64,000 nucleotides of DNA from Bradyrhizobium diazoefficiens (GTDB taxonomy: Bacteria; Pseudomonadota; Alphaproteobacteria; Rhizobiales; Xanthobacteraceae). Of the stretch, positions 27,403 to 35,031 are shown piece by piece (within the stretch, counting starts at the first letter, position 1; every line of letters begins with the position of its first letter). A program made the translations under genes and the position numbers. The stretch lies in assembly GCF_016599855.1 (NCBI RefSeq), contig NZ_CP067041.1:4650001-4714000 (forward strand). Direction: 5' to 3'. The notes under the pieces are model-generated. The model was not told the origin of the DNA and did no database searches. It saw only the letters and a program-made list of their open reading frames with translations.

Positions 27403-28246
27403 CTGGATCGACCCCGCAGATCTTGATGGCGCCCTCGGGCAGATTGAAGTCCGACCTGAACGAGCCCGCCTTTCGCAGGAAGCTCTGCACTTGCGGCGTG
27501 CGGAGGTCCACGAGGTACGACTCGGTGCTGAGATTCCCACGCGACGCCAAAGCCAGCATTTCGGGCTTGGCCTTGTCCGGCGAATAGCTCGCTCCACCGC
27601 TGTCGCCATGGCAGACCGCAGCTCCCGCCGTCTTGATGAGTTCTCTCATCGTGCGGCTCGGGTCGCTGGAAGCACCCGGCTGCGCAGGCCACTCGACCGA
27701 AGTCACGCCTTCCTGCAAAGCCTCGGTAATCTTTCCGTCTGCTTCCGTGCAGCCAAACCCGAGCAGGAACATCTTGTCCTTCGCGGAAACTGCAGGAGGA
27801 TTGTTTCTCACCCTCTCGAATTTCGCAGGATCGGGAGAAAGAGGTTTGGCAGCGATGCAGATTGCGACATCGGCCGTGCACCCGACTAGCTTTTGCGGTG
27901 CAATCTCGTTCGCACATACCTTTCCCCGATAGTCCGAATGAACGTGGCACAAAAGATCAGTGGTTCGATTTCCCCATAGTAGCTTTGCCGGCGATTTGTC
28001 GTCGACGCAGTGTCCCGCCGTCAAAACCACGTATGTTCCCACGATCGTGCTCGTACACCGACCATGATTGCCGTCGAACATCAGGGTAGCGGGCCAGTCC
28101 TCCTTCGTCGCGGGCTTGCCCCCAATGATCTGGACGTTGGCACCGTTCGTAGAGGGAATCGGCGCCATCATCCTCTCCTGGGATTGGGCGGCTGCCGTCT
28201 CGACCCACAAAACGAAAAAAAGCATCCAAAAACGAGAAGGCGACAT
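27383..28246 (-). CDS. Exported trypsin-like (S1) serine protease
   Basis: 287 residues from ATG 28246, where a signal peptide starts (RFWMLFFVLWVETAAAQ). The S1 triad is complete: His79 in LTAGHC, Asp126 in TADVAI and Ser216 in HGDSGG. An IIGG sequence at residues 41-44 after NVQ looks like the mature N-terminus of a chymotrypsin-fold zymogen, so cleavage there should be needed for activity. Several Cys could form disulfides. The gene overlaps the downstream subtilase by 20 bp, making that subtilase the obvious candidate activator. This is inference. Confidence 0.87.
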   Translation of the reverse strand: MSPSRFWMLFFVLWVETAAAQSQERMMAPIPSTNGANVQIIGGKPATKEDWPATLMFDGNHGRCTSTIVGTYVVLTAGHCVDDKSPAKLLWGNRTTDLLCHVHSDYRGKVCANEIAPQKLVGCTADVAICIAAKPLSPDPAKFERVRNNPPAVSAKDKMFLLGFGCTEADGKITEALQEGVTSVEWPAQPGASSDPSRTMRELIKTAGAAVCHGDSGGASYSPDKAKPEMLALASRGNLSTESYLVDLRTPQVQSFLRKAGSFRSDFNLPEGAIKICGVDPDAENCR

Positions 28247-28512
28247 GCGTAATAATCCGACTGAAAAACCAATGGCTACCACAGGTTGAAGGCGATCCAC
28301 AAGAAGCAGACCAATCGCTGGAGTTTACTTCCTGCGAGCAAAGCCTTCCGCGAATGCGTTCTGGCCTCGGGCCGCTCGTTCCCACCGCCTTTGTGCAATG
28401 AAGCAATCCATCGGATTGAATTTTGTTCTTGTTATGTTCTAATAACTAAACTAGGCTTTGGAGAACCAAGAGCGCCGTATACCACTTCTGCACGCGTGCA
28501 CACTTGAATGTT

Positions 28513-28539
28513 AATCGGCGTGGGGTTTCGGCGCCGATC
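28513..28539. repeat. 27-nt dispersed repeat, copy 2
   Basis: Same as 10011-10037 with one mismatch (CTC versus TTC in the middle). It lies just beyond the topoisomerase fragment. Confidence 0.6.
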
Positions 28540-28591
28540 AGCGAGCTAAGCGATTGATCCACTTCACGGTGTAGGGGTCACCCTTGGGCGC

Positions 28592-28687
28592 TTATTCACA
28601 CACATACCGCAAACCCGCGGACTCGGCGGCATCCTGAGGATCAACAATCGTTGCAGCAGTGTCGGTTGGCTCAAGCAACAAGGAATT
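28592..28687 (-). pseudogene. N-terminal fragment of a DNA topoisomerase IB gene
   Basis: 31 codons read LEPTDTAATIVDPQDAAESAGLRYVCE and then stop. From memory the segment DPQ(D/E)AAE(S/A)AGLRYV is the conserved N-terminal region of bacterial type IB topoisomerases found near Ku and PolX genes in Rhizobiales. The rest of the gene is absent; the 27-nt dispersed repeat follows after about 50 bp. The remainder of 28,250-28,975 shows no gene. Confidence 0.45.
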
Positions 28688-28975
28688 TTTCCTTTCAGGT
28701 CGCTTCAGGCGAAACGGCCCGAAAGGACTCAGGTTCCTCGAAGGCTAGGCGGCAGCCCAATTGTCGGGAATTTTCTTGTCGTTAGGCCGGACACGGGCAA
28801 CGAGCGGGTCGCGCCCGGTCGAGTGCTTCTCTGAGTTTCGTAGAGGCGAGCACGCCGTTCGCATGGTCCTCCAAAAGGATCCAACCAGCGTCGGAAGCAA
28901 ACGCCCTCGGCCCCGGCTGAAGACCCGGTTGCGTTCAGCGGCACGGAGCGCGGCGAAAGCGGAGCGCGGCACGGC

Positions 28976-29998
28976 TCAGCTCGCTTTACGATCCCGCGCC
29001 GCACCCTTTGGTGCGGCGCGCTTCTGCCGGCTGCGTATAGCGGTCGATTTTGGCGGGCGCTCGGCCGCGATGCTGCGCCGGAGTGCATCCATGAGGCTGA
29101 CTACGTTCTCGCGCGAAGGCTTCATAGCAGGGGCGTGCTGTGCTGACCGCTTCACCTGTTTCTTGCGCAGAATGCGCGCAAGCGCTGTCCTGTAATGATC
29201 CTCCAGCATCGCCGGATCGAATTCATCTGACTTCGTCCGGATGATGTGCTGCGCGAGCTTCATCATCTCGGCGGGAAGTTTCATTTCGGGGATCTCCCCG
29301 AAGTAATCGTCCGCTGCGCGCACTTCCTGCGCGAAACGCAGCGTCACGCCCCGAAGGCCGCGGTCCATCGGCTGGACCAGAAAATTCCGCTCGCGCGAGG
29401 ACAACACGACCCGGGCAAGGCCGATGACATCCTCGCGGCGCATCGCGTCGCGGATCACCGCGAACGATTCCTGACCGATGTCCCCACGCGGCACGATGTA
29501 GTAAGGCTTCTCGAAGTACCGCGCATCGATCTGCCCCGCCGGCAAAAACCTCTCGATCTCGATCGTGTGCGTATTCTCAGGTCGGGGACGTGGCGTCATC
29601 GCTTTCTCGTCGTCGTCATCATCGTCGTCGCCAGGCTCTTGGTCTTCCTGCTCGTGCAACTCGGTGGGCACCGTCGGCGGGCTTTCGCGGCGCGGTGCAT
29701 CGTTGATCTCCACCGCACCGGGCAGCGGTCGCTCGCTCCGCGCCTGCTCTAGGTCGCGGTCCTCGACCAGCAAGAACTCGTTCTCGCCGACCTGATAACC
29801 GCGCGCCTTGTTCGATGAATCCACCGCTTCGCCGGTAACTGAATCGACGAGCTTGTGCTTGAGGCGATGGCCGGTGCGTCGATTCACCTGCCGAAAGTAG
29901 AGCCGCTCCGCCGCCGAGGTCGCGGGGTAAAGCGCGACGGGGCATGAGACGAAGGAGAACTTTAGATAGCCTTTCCAAAACGCGCGAGAGGCGGGCAC
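28976..29998 (-). CDS. ku: Ku protein (non-homologous end joining), with acidic insert
   Basis: A 340-residue bacterial Ku. FWKGYLKFSFVSCPVALYPATS is the start of the Ku core. HKLVDSVTGEAVDSS and KGYQVGENEFLLVEDRDLE lie near positions 50-85, then ERFLPAGQIDARYFEKPYYIVP and a basic C-terminal tail. Unlike the second Ku (47133-48062), it carries a ~45-residue insert near residues 100-140 with seven consecutive Asp. Ku rings bind double-strand DNA ends and recruit LigD. No ligD lies in the window, so ligation must be supplied elsewhere. Confidence 0.93.
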   Translation of the reverse strand: MPASRAFWKGYLKFSFVSCPVALYPATSAAERLYFRQVNRRTGHRLKHKLVDSVTGEAVDSSNKARGYQVGENEFLLVEDRDLEQARSERPLPGAVEINDAPRRESPPTVPTELHEQEDQEPGDDDDDDDEKAMTPRPRPENTHTIEIERFLPAGQIDARYFEKPYYIVPRGDIGQESFAVIRDAMRREDVIGLARVVLSSRERNFLVQPMDRGLRGVTLRFAQEVRAADDYFGEIPEMKLPAEMMKLAQHIIRTKSDEFDPAMLEDHYRTALARILRKKQVKRSAQHAPAMKPSRENVVSLMDALRRSIAAERPPKSTAIRSRQKRAAPKGAARDRKAS

Positions 29999-30230
29999 CG
30001 GAGAACTCCAAAAGACGCAACGAGGTACAGAAGGAACTCCGACTCAACGGATGGAATAAGCCGGGGTTTCTCGGGCACAGCCCTTCCTCTCCGCTAAAAC
30101 GGCCCTGGGACAGGGTCTCGGCTTGGCGTCTACACCGCCTCCCACAGTGAAGGCCGTTGATAGCGTCCGCGCGACACCCGAGGAGACCGCTTTACCTTCA
30201 GGAGGCCTCTCGAGCCCACCTCGCGCCGGA

Positions 30231-30420
30231 CTAGCCCCGCGCGTGCTCCGGAGTACGCTGCAGGGTCGGGCTGCGGCGCAGCTGGCCACCTCTCACATGC
30301 TGGCACCGGAAGCATTTGAAACGTATCTCTTGCGTCGAACCGCCTTTCGGGAAAATTGGCCGCCATTGGCCACGCGCCGCACTGCGGGCATTTCACCAGC
30401 AGACTGTCCGTCTCGATCAT
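30231..30420 (-). pseudogene. Small zinc-ribbon protein, frameshifted
   Basis: From ATG 30420 one frame reads IETDSLLVKCPQCGAWPMAANFPERRFDA. A neighbouring frame then supplies IRFKCFRCQHVRGGQLRRSP, completing a Cys4 zinc ribbon (CPxC about 20 residues before CFRC). The frames are offset by one extra base near 30330. Ends at TAG 30231-30233. It is either a decayed gene or a sequence error. Metal binding, if intact, is the only inferable property. Confidence 0.5.
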
Positions 30421-30650
30421 CGCATCGGCTCCGCGGAGCCGAGCCCCATCGTCGGCCAACGACTTGACCTCGGTGGCGTTCCTGAAGCTGGTCCATGGCG
30501 GACCGGATCCTCGCCTCTCTCCGCCATGTCTGCGCGACGTGGTCGGTGCGGCGCTCGCAGCAGTTCTCGGCTGCAATCTGCGGCAGCCCGTTCAAGCGGC
30601 ACCGGGACCAGCGGCAAACTGGCGACCGCCGGCACCGCCCGAACTGGAGG

Positions 30651-30938
30651 TCACTTGCTCGGCGGCTTGACGGCCGGCCCGCTCTTGTTCCCGGGCAACC
30701 CCTTGATGTTCGACGTGTCCTGCTGCGCAGTCGTCGCATTCTGCTGGGTGCCCGACGAGCCGACGGTATCACCTGGCTTGGCGGCGGGTCCGTTCTTGTT
30801 TCTCGGCTGGCCAGCTATCCCCGCACCTGAATTCTGGGCGCTCGGCGCGCTGGAGACGTCCGGCTTGGTGGTCTGGGCAGTCGCCGCGTTTGTCGAAAGA
30901 GCGAATGCGATTGCAAGCGTACCTGCGATCATTTTCAT
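30651..30938 (-). CDS. Small exported Gly/Pro/Asn-rich protein
   Basis: A 95-residue protein with a signal peptide (MKMIAGTLAIAFALSTNAATAQ) and a low-complexity mature part with two related units (GQPRNKNGPAAKP and GLPGNKSGPAVKP). A strong GGAGGAAAG ribosome site precedes ATG 30938, and an EcfG-like promoter lies 56 bp upstream of the ATG. It belongs to a class of small periplasmic proteins induced in the general stress response of Bradyrhizobium-type bacteria. Molecular function unknown. Confidence 0.72.
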   Translation of the reverse strand: MKMIAGTLAIAFALSTNAATAQTTKPDVSSAPSAQNSGAGIAGQPRNKNGPAAKPGDTVGSSGTQQNATTAQQDTSNIKGLPGNKSGPAVKPPSK

Positions 30939-30993
30939 GGCGCTTTCCTCCGGTCATCCTGTTGGGCGTGCAGGGAGCCCTGCCGCGGGCGAG

Positions 30994-31021
30994 CAAACGT
31001 CCGGCGTGTGGCGCACGTTCC
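30994..31021 (-). promoter_or_regulatory. EcfG-type general stress promoter
   Basis: Read on the minus strand: GGAAC, 17 nt, then CGTTTG. This matches the alphaproteobacterial EcfG consensus (GGAAC-N16/17-CGTT). It is placed correctly for the small exported protein starting at 30938. Confidence 0.6.
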
Positions 31022-31062
31022 TTTCGGTCCATGAGCTTCGGCCGCGCGGCCGGGCCGCGGCC

Positions 31063-31377
31063 TTAGAGCAAGGTGACGGCCGATGCACGAACGATGATCT
31101 TGTCCTGCTGGAAGTCGGTCTCCAATCGCCGCCGGTAGCTGATCCACCAAGACTCATCGAGTATCTCCGTCAGGACTTCGAAAACGATGATTTCGTCGCG
31201 GACCGTCTTGTCCCCCTCCCGGGTCGTGCCCTGTGCGGGAGAACGGGTGAATGCCGTCAATCCGCCGAAGCGTTCAGTCAGTGTCTCGCGGAGCCTACAA
31301 AACTTCTCGGAATCGAACGGCCACCCTTCGTTGCCGCTCAGGGGAAGAAGTTTTTCGACCAAGTACATTGGAGACAT
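31063..31377 (-). CDS. Conserved hypothetical 104-aa protein
   Basis: The protein begins MSPMYLVEKLLPLSGNEG and ends FQQDKIIVRASAVTLL. The start at 31377 has AAGGAA upstream and lies 5 bp after the stop of a 34-aa membrane peptide gene, so the two are translationally coupled. The pattern (REGDKTVRDEIIVFEVL; DESWWISYRRRLETDFQQD) looks like a soluble alpha-beta protein. I know similar short genes beside each other in Bradyrhizobium genomes, without function. Confidence 0.65.
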   Translation of the reverse strand: MSPMYLVEKLLPLSGNEGWPFDSEKFCRLRETLTERFGGLTAFTRSPAQGTTREGDKTVRDEIIVFEVLTEILDESWWISYRRRLETDFQQDKIIVRASAVTLL

Positions 31378-31382
31378 TTCCT

Positions 31383-31487
31383 TCACAACCGCAGCATTCC
31401 GAAGATGAAAAGCAGCGCGACCGTGATGACGGCGGAGATCAGCAGAGAGCCGAAACAGCCCAGGCGGTTCGAAAAGAAGAAGAACAT
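31383..31487 (-). CDS. 34-aa membrane peptide
   Basis: It reads MFFFFSNRLGCFGSLLISAV, continuing hydrophobic and ending FGMLRL. It has one membrane helix with N-terminal Phe run and a Gly-Cys pair. It is conserved in style with tiny Bradyrhizobium peptides that share the MFFFFSNRLGC opening. It is coupled to the 104-aa gene 5 bp downstream. A weak EcfG-like box (GGAAC-N17-GGTT) lies about 50 bp upstream. Confidence 0.65.
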   Translation of the reverse strand: MFFFFSNRLGCFGSLLISAVITVALLFIFGMLRL

Positions 31488-31571
31488 ATGACCTGTCGCG
31501 AAGGATTGGATGCCACGCCAACCAGCCAAACCCCACAAGCGTTCCGGAATGCGGTCGCGCTCCCGCCCTCG

Positions 31572-31787
31572 TCAGTCGTCGAGAAGTGTGCCGATCAGTT
31601 GGAGCAGTGCCTGGTGCTCGGGGCCCCCTCCGCCCGTGCGAAGGAATTGACCGACCTCCGTCAGCGAAGTCCGCCCGCCGGAGCTGCGGTTCGGCTCGTG
31701 CTCCACCATCGGCACACCGGATTGCGGATCCCGGACCAGCCGCCAGATGTCACCATTGGCGCTTTCGTAGAGAACTCTCGCGATCAT
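31572..31787 (-). CDS. Small conserved protein (ARVLYESANGDIW type)
   Basis: 71 residues starting MIARVLYESANGDIWRLV. SSGGRTSLTEVGQFL and GPEHQALLQLIGTLLDD complete a compact domain that I recognise as a common Bradyrhizobium small soluble protein of unknown role. The frame can extend 19 residues upstream, but the family starts at this Met. An EcfG-like promoter precedes it. Confidence 0.65.
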   Translation of the reverse strand: MIARVLYESANGDIWRLVRDPQSGVPMVEHEPNRSSGGRTSLTEVGQFLRTGGGGPEHQALLQLIGTLLDD

Positions 31788-31794
31788 GCCGTTC

Positions 31795-31819
31795 AACAAA
31801 TTTGGCCTAGCGGTGTTCC
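31795..31819 (-). promoter_or_regulatory. EcfG-like promoter, one mismatch
   Basis: Minus strand GGAAC, 16 nt, TGTT (consensus CGTT). It lies directly upstream of the small gene starting at 31787. If used, the transcript starts close to or within the first codons, so a leaderless or slightly later start is possible. Confidence 0.35.
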
Positions 31820-31933
31820 CGATAACCGGCCCGGTAAGAACCAATGCTCAGGCGCGGCGTTGAGTCTCCGATATCGGACGCTTTTGACCATTTCCGTGCC
31901 CACGCGATCCGAGCCCTTTGGAAGGCTCGCGCG

Positions 31934-32077
31934 ATGCCTCGCGGAAGGATGAAGCACCTGCAGATCTTGGTAGCGCGAGTGTACCACCTGCTCACCCAGG
32001 AGGCCGCATACGGCCCGAACCTACAGCATCTGGACGAGTTTCGGGCAGCGCAGAAGCTCGAGAAGTCGCTCGACTGA
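31934..32077 (+). CDS. Small conserved protein, 47 aa
   Basis: It begins MPRGRMKHLQILVARVYHLLTQ and ends RAAQKLEKSLD. It is predicted all-helical. The phrase LARxVYHLL...LxxxDxFRAAQKLEK looks like a conserved short family, judged from memory. It has a weak GGAAGG site upstream. No function can be given. Confidence 0.45.
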   Translation: MPRGRMKHLQILVARVYHLLTQEAAYGPNLQHLDEFRAAQKLEKSLD

Positions 32078-32197
32078 TGGCGTCGCGATCAACCAGCCGG
32101 TGGACGTGCGACGGCTTGGCGGCCGCAGCGATGATTTCCCGACTGGCTGCGCAGGTACAAGCCTCTCGACGAAACAAGGCCCGAGAGGAGGCGTTGA

Positions 32198-33879
32198 GTG
32201 CCGGCCGCTGACACCCAAACTGTGGCAAGGCTCCTACGAGAATACGCGCAGCGAACCGCGCTACGCGGGGGCAATCCGTACCGCGCCAAGGCTTACTCCC
32301 GCGCTGCAGACAGTCTCGCCGCCCTCGCCATTCCGCTCCACGTCTTGATCGAAGAAGGCCGGCTCACCGAGATTCCCGGCGTCGGAGATGCGATCGCGGA
32401 CATCATCACCAAATTGCACCGGACCGGGAGCCATCCGAGCCTGGAGAAGCTCCGGAAGGAAGTCCCGGATGGCGTCCTTGAGATGCTGACCGTGCCGGGC
32501 CTGCGTGCCGACAAGGTGCTGCGGCTCTACAAGGATCTCGGCATCGCGTCGCTCGCCGAACTGGAGGCGGCGGCCAAGGACGATCGCATCAAAAAAGCCA
32601 AAGGACTCGGCGCGGCGCTGCAGACCAAGATCCTGCAGAACCTGGCAATCGCCAAGAGCGGCCAGCATCAGCTTGCACATCCACCGCGCGGCCGCCCTGC
32701 TCGAGCACGCCAAGGACTCGCTCCACAGCGCCCGCCCCGACCTCAAGCGCCTCACCATCGCCGGCGACTTCCGACGGGGTTGCGAACTCGTCGGCGACCT
32801 CTCGATCGTGGCCGAGTGCCCCGCCGGCAAAAATCCATCGCGGGCCTCAGATGCGGAGGGACTCCAGGTCCACCTCGCCGACCGCAAACACTTCGGCGCC
32901 GCGCTCCTCTTCGCCACCGGATCGGCCGCGCACCTCGACGAACTGCGCAGCCTGGCCGCCGAGAAAGGAATGCGGCTGGAGGCGGACGGCCTGCACAACG
33001 GCCGGAGCGCGGTCGCGACGGACGAGACGGAGATCTATCGGGCTCTGGGTCTGCCCTACATCGATCCCGAACTTCGCGAGGGGCGGCGAAATCGAGCGGG
33101 CGCTGAAGGGCAAGCTGCCGAAGCTGATCACCGACAAGGATTTGCGCGGCATACTTCACTGCCACACCGATGCCTCGGACGGTACCGAAACCCTGGACAG
33201 GATGGCTAAGGCAGCGCGCCAGCGAGGGTTTGAGTATTTCGGCGTCGCCGACCACTCGAAATCCGCCCACTACGCCGGCGGCCTGTCGGTGGAGCAGATC
33301 GCGGAGCAGCACCGGGAGGCGGACCGCCTGAACAAGCGCTTCGGCAAGGATTTCAGGATCCTGAAGGGTATCGAATCCGACATCCTGGCCGACGGCTCGC
33401 TCGACTATCCCGCCGAGGTGCTGGATCGGTTCGACTTCGTCGTCGCCAGCATCCACGGACGCTTCAAGCTCGACAGGAAGGCACAGACCGAGCGGCTGCT
33501 GCGGGCCATCTCCGACCCGCATACCGCCATCATCGGTCACATGACCGGCCGCCAACTGCAGCGGCGGCCCGGCTACGAAATCGATGTCGAGAAGGTGCTG
33601 CGCGCCTGCGCCAACCACGACGTCGCCGTCGAGATCAACGCCCACCCATGGCGGCTCGACCTGGACTGGCGCTGGCACCAGGTCGCACTCGATCTCGGCT
33701 GCATGATGAGCATCAACCCGGACGCTCATTCCATACCCGAACTCGATCACATGCACTGGGGCGTCGAGATGGCCCGAAAGGGCGGCGTGCCGGCGAAGCG
33801 GGTGCTAAACGCGATGTCTCTGGCGGACATCACGCGATACCTTCGTCAAAGGCGCCGGTCTTTTGCGCGGGCAGCCTAA
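32198..33879 (+). pseudogene. polX: PolX-type DNA polymerase/PHP nuclease gene with two frameshifts
   Basis: GTG 32198 follows GAGAGGAGG. Frame 1 gives the helix-hairpin-helix region (EIPGVGDAIADIITKLH). After an extra base in TT near 32673, frame 2 gives fingers/palm (TIAGDFRRGCELVGDLSIVAEC). After an extra G in GGGG at 33080-33083, frame 3 gives a full PHP domain (ILHCHTDASDG, ADHSKS, ASIHGRF, INPDAH) to TAA 33877. The joined protein would be ~560 residues. The palm metal motif is D-L-S instead of D-x-D, so polymerase activity is doubtful even without the frameshifts, while PHP phosphoesterase ligands look complete. The frameshifts could be sequencing error. Confidence 0.82.
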
Positions 33880-33886
33880 TACGCCG

Positions 33887-34443
33887 ATGCCAGATCTCGC
33901 GCTGGAAGGCAGCGTCTTGGCGGTATCGGCCCATTGTAGGCACCATTTCAGCAAGATCCCTCAGAAGGGTATTCTGCTCGTCCAGGGCCATGGCGTTGAG
34001 TGGGATGCGCACGCCGGCGCTTTCGTCAAACACAGGTATCTCGCCCGACGGCAGCCGCGCCTGGCCAATTTGCGCCAGGTGCATCTTATCCCGTCCGAGC
34101 TTTTCGAGGCGCTGCGGTCGGAGGGCTACGACGTAGGTCCGGGAGAGCTCGGCGAGAACATCGCCACGATAGGCTTGGAGCTTGAACGGATGCCGCTCGG
34201 GACGCGGATTCAGTTGGGGCCGAGCGCCATCGTGGAGCTCACGGGTCTCCGGACCCCTTGCGCACTCATCGATCGGTTCCGGTCGGGCCTCAAAGGGCAC
34301 CTGCTCTCTCGTCGGCGGCGACGGGTCCCCCGTTCAGGTGCGGGGTGATGGGCGTGGTCAGAACCGGTGGATCGGTCGCCCCCGGCGATACTGCGCGCGT
34401 GTCGACGCCTGACGAGCTCTGGACGGCCCTTCCGCCGCTGTAG
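33887..34443 (+). pseudogene. MOSC domain protein with 3' frameshifts
   Basis: ATG 33887 lies 7 bp after the PolX stop. The first ~140 residues are a good MOSC domain (GHGVEWDAHAGAFVKHR; NLRQVHLIPSELF; GELGENIATIGLELERMPLG; VELTGLRTPCALIDRF with the cofactor-binding Cys). From about 34300 the family match jumps to a second frame (GDGSPVQV) and then a third (CGVMGVVRTGGSVAPGD) ending 34443, implying two small indels in a G/C-rich run. A shortened 153-aa product could still be made. Confidence 0.7.
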
Positions 34444-34572
34444 CAGTGGTGCACAACGGCGGAGCGGTCGTCTGCGAACCAGAGTGCCTCCAGATGTGGA
34501 TGGAAAGCCCTCGATCTTGCCGCGGTTCCCCGGCGAATCGACCCTTGAAAATGCGCGGCTGGACATCCATGT

Positions 34573-34601
34573 ACCATCCGATTGGATGGTCACGGGATGG
34601 T
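34573..34601. promoter_or_regulatory. Operator candidate: three GGATGGT half-sites before the RHH gene
   Basis: ACCATCC-GATT-GGATGGT is a perfect 7-bp inverted repeat (34573-34590). A third direct GGATGGT follows after 4 bp (34595-34601). It ends 6 bp before the ATG of a ribbon-helix-helix regulator, the usual arrangement for autoregulation by such proteins. Confidence 0.6.
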
Positions 34602-34607
34602 AGAGCT

Positions 34608-35027
34608 ATGACTGACAACGTCCGCGAACTTCGACCAAAGCTCCCTGATACGGAGAAAATCACGATCAATCTTGGTTATGTCGACCTTGGTCAGGTCGAT
34701 CTGATGGTGCAGGAGGGGTTCTACTCCAACCGCACAGATTTCATTCGGACGGCAATCCGTAACCAGCTCGAACGTCACGCGGACGTGGTCAAGCAGTCCA
34801 CCGCGCGAAAGAGTCTGGACCTCGGGCTGCGGAACTACAGCCGCGAAGATCTCGAGGCGGCCCGGCGCGCCGGTGAGATGCTGGACATCAACGTCCTGGG
34901 CCTCGCCACCATTGCGCAGGACGTCACGCCCGAGCTCGCTCGCGCCACGATTGCCTCGATCACCGTACTGGGAGCCTTGCACGCCAGTCCGGCGGTCAAG
35001 TCCGCTCTCGCAGACAGAACGAGGTGA
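34608..35027 (+). CDS. Ribbon-helix-helix (CopG-type) transcriptional regulator
   Basis: 139 residues from ATG 34608. Residues 20-60 (KITINLGYVDLGQVDLMVQE then SNRTDFIRTAIRNQLERH) form the beta-strand plus two helices of an RHH DNA-binding domain. The C-terminal half (about 75-139) is helical and Ala-rich and may sense a ligand or mediate oligomerisation. It lies 4 bp before the PHB-depolymerase-like gene, so it probably regulates that gene and itself through the GGATGGT sites just upstream. Confidence 0.8.
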   Translation: MTDNVRELRPKLPDTEKITINLGYVDLGQVDLMVQEGFYSNRTDFIRTAIRNQLERHADVVKQSTARKSLDLGLRNYSREDLEAARRAGEMLDINVLGLATIAQDVTPELARATIASITVLGALHASPAVKSALADRTR

Positions 35028-35031
35028 GGCG

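Noticed and set aside
29565-29795. Ser-rich open frame on the plus strand over the ku gene
   Set aside because: It mirrors the Asp-rich insert of Ku on the opposite strand and has no other support.
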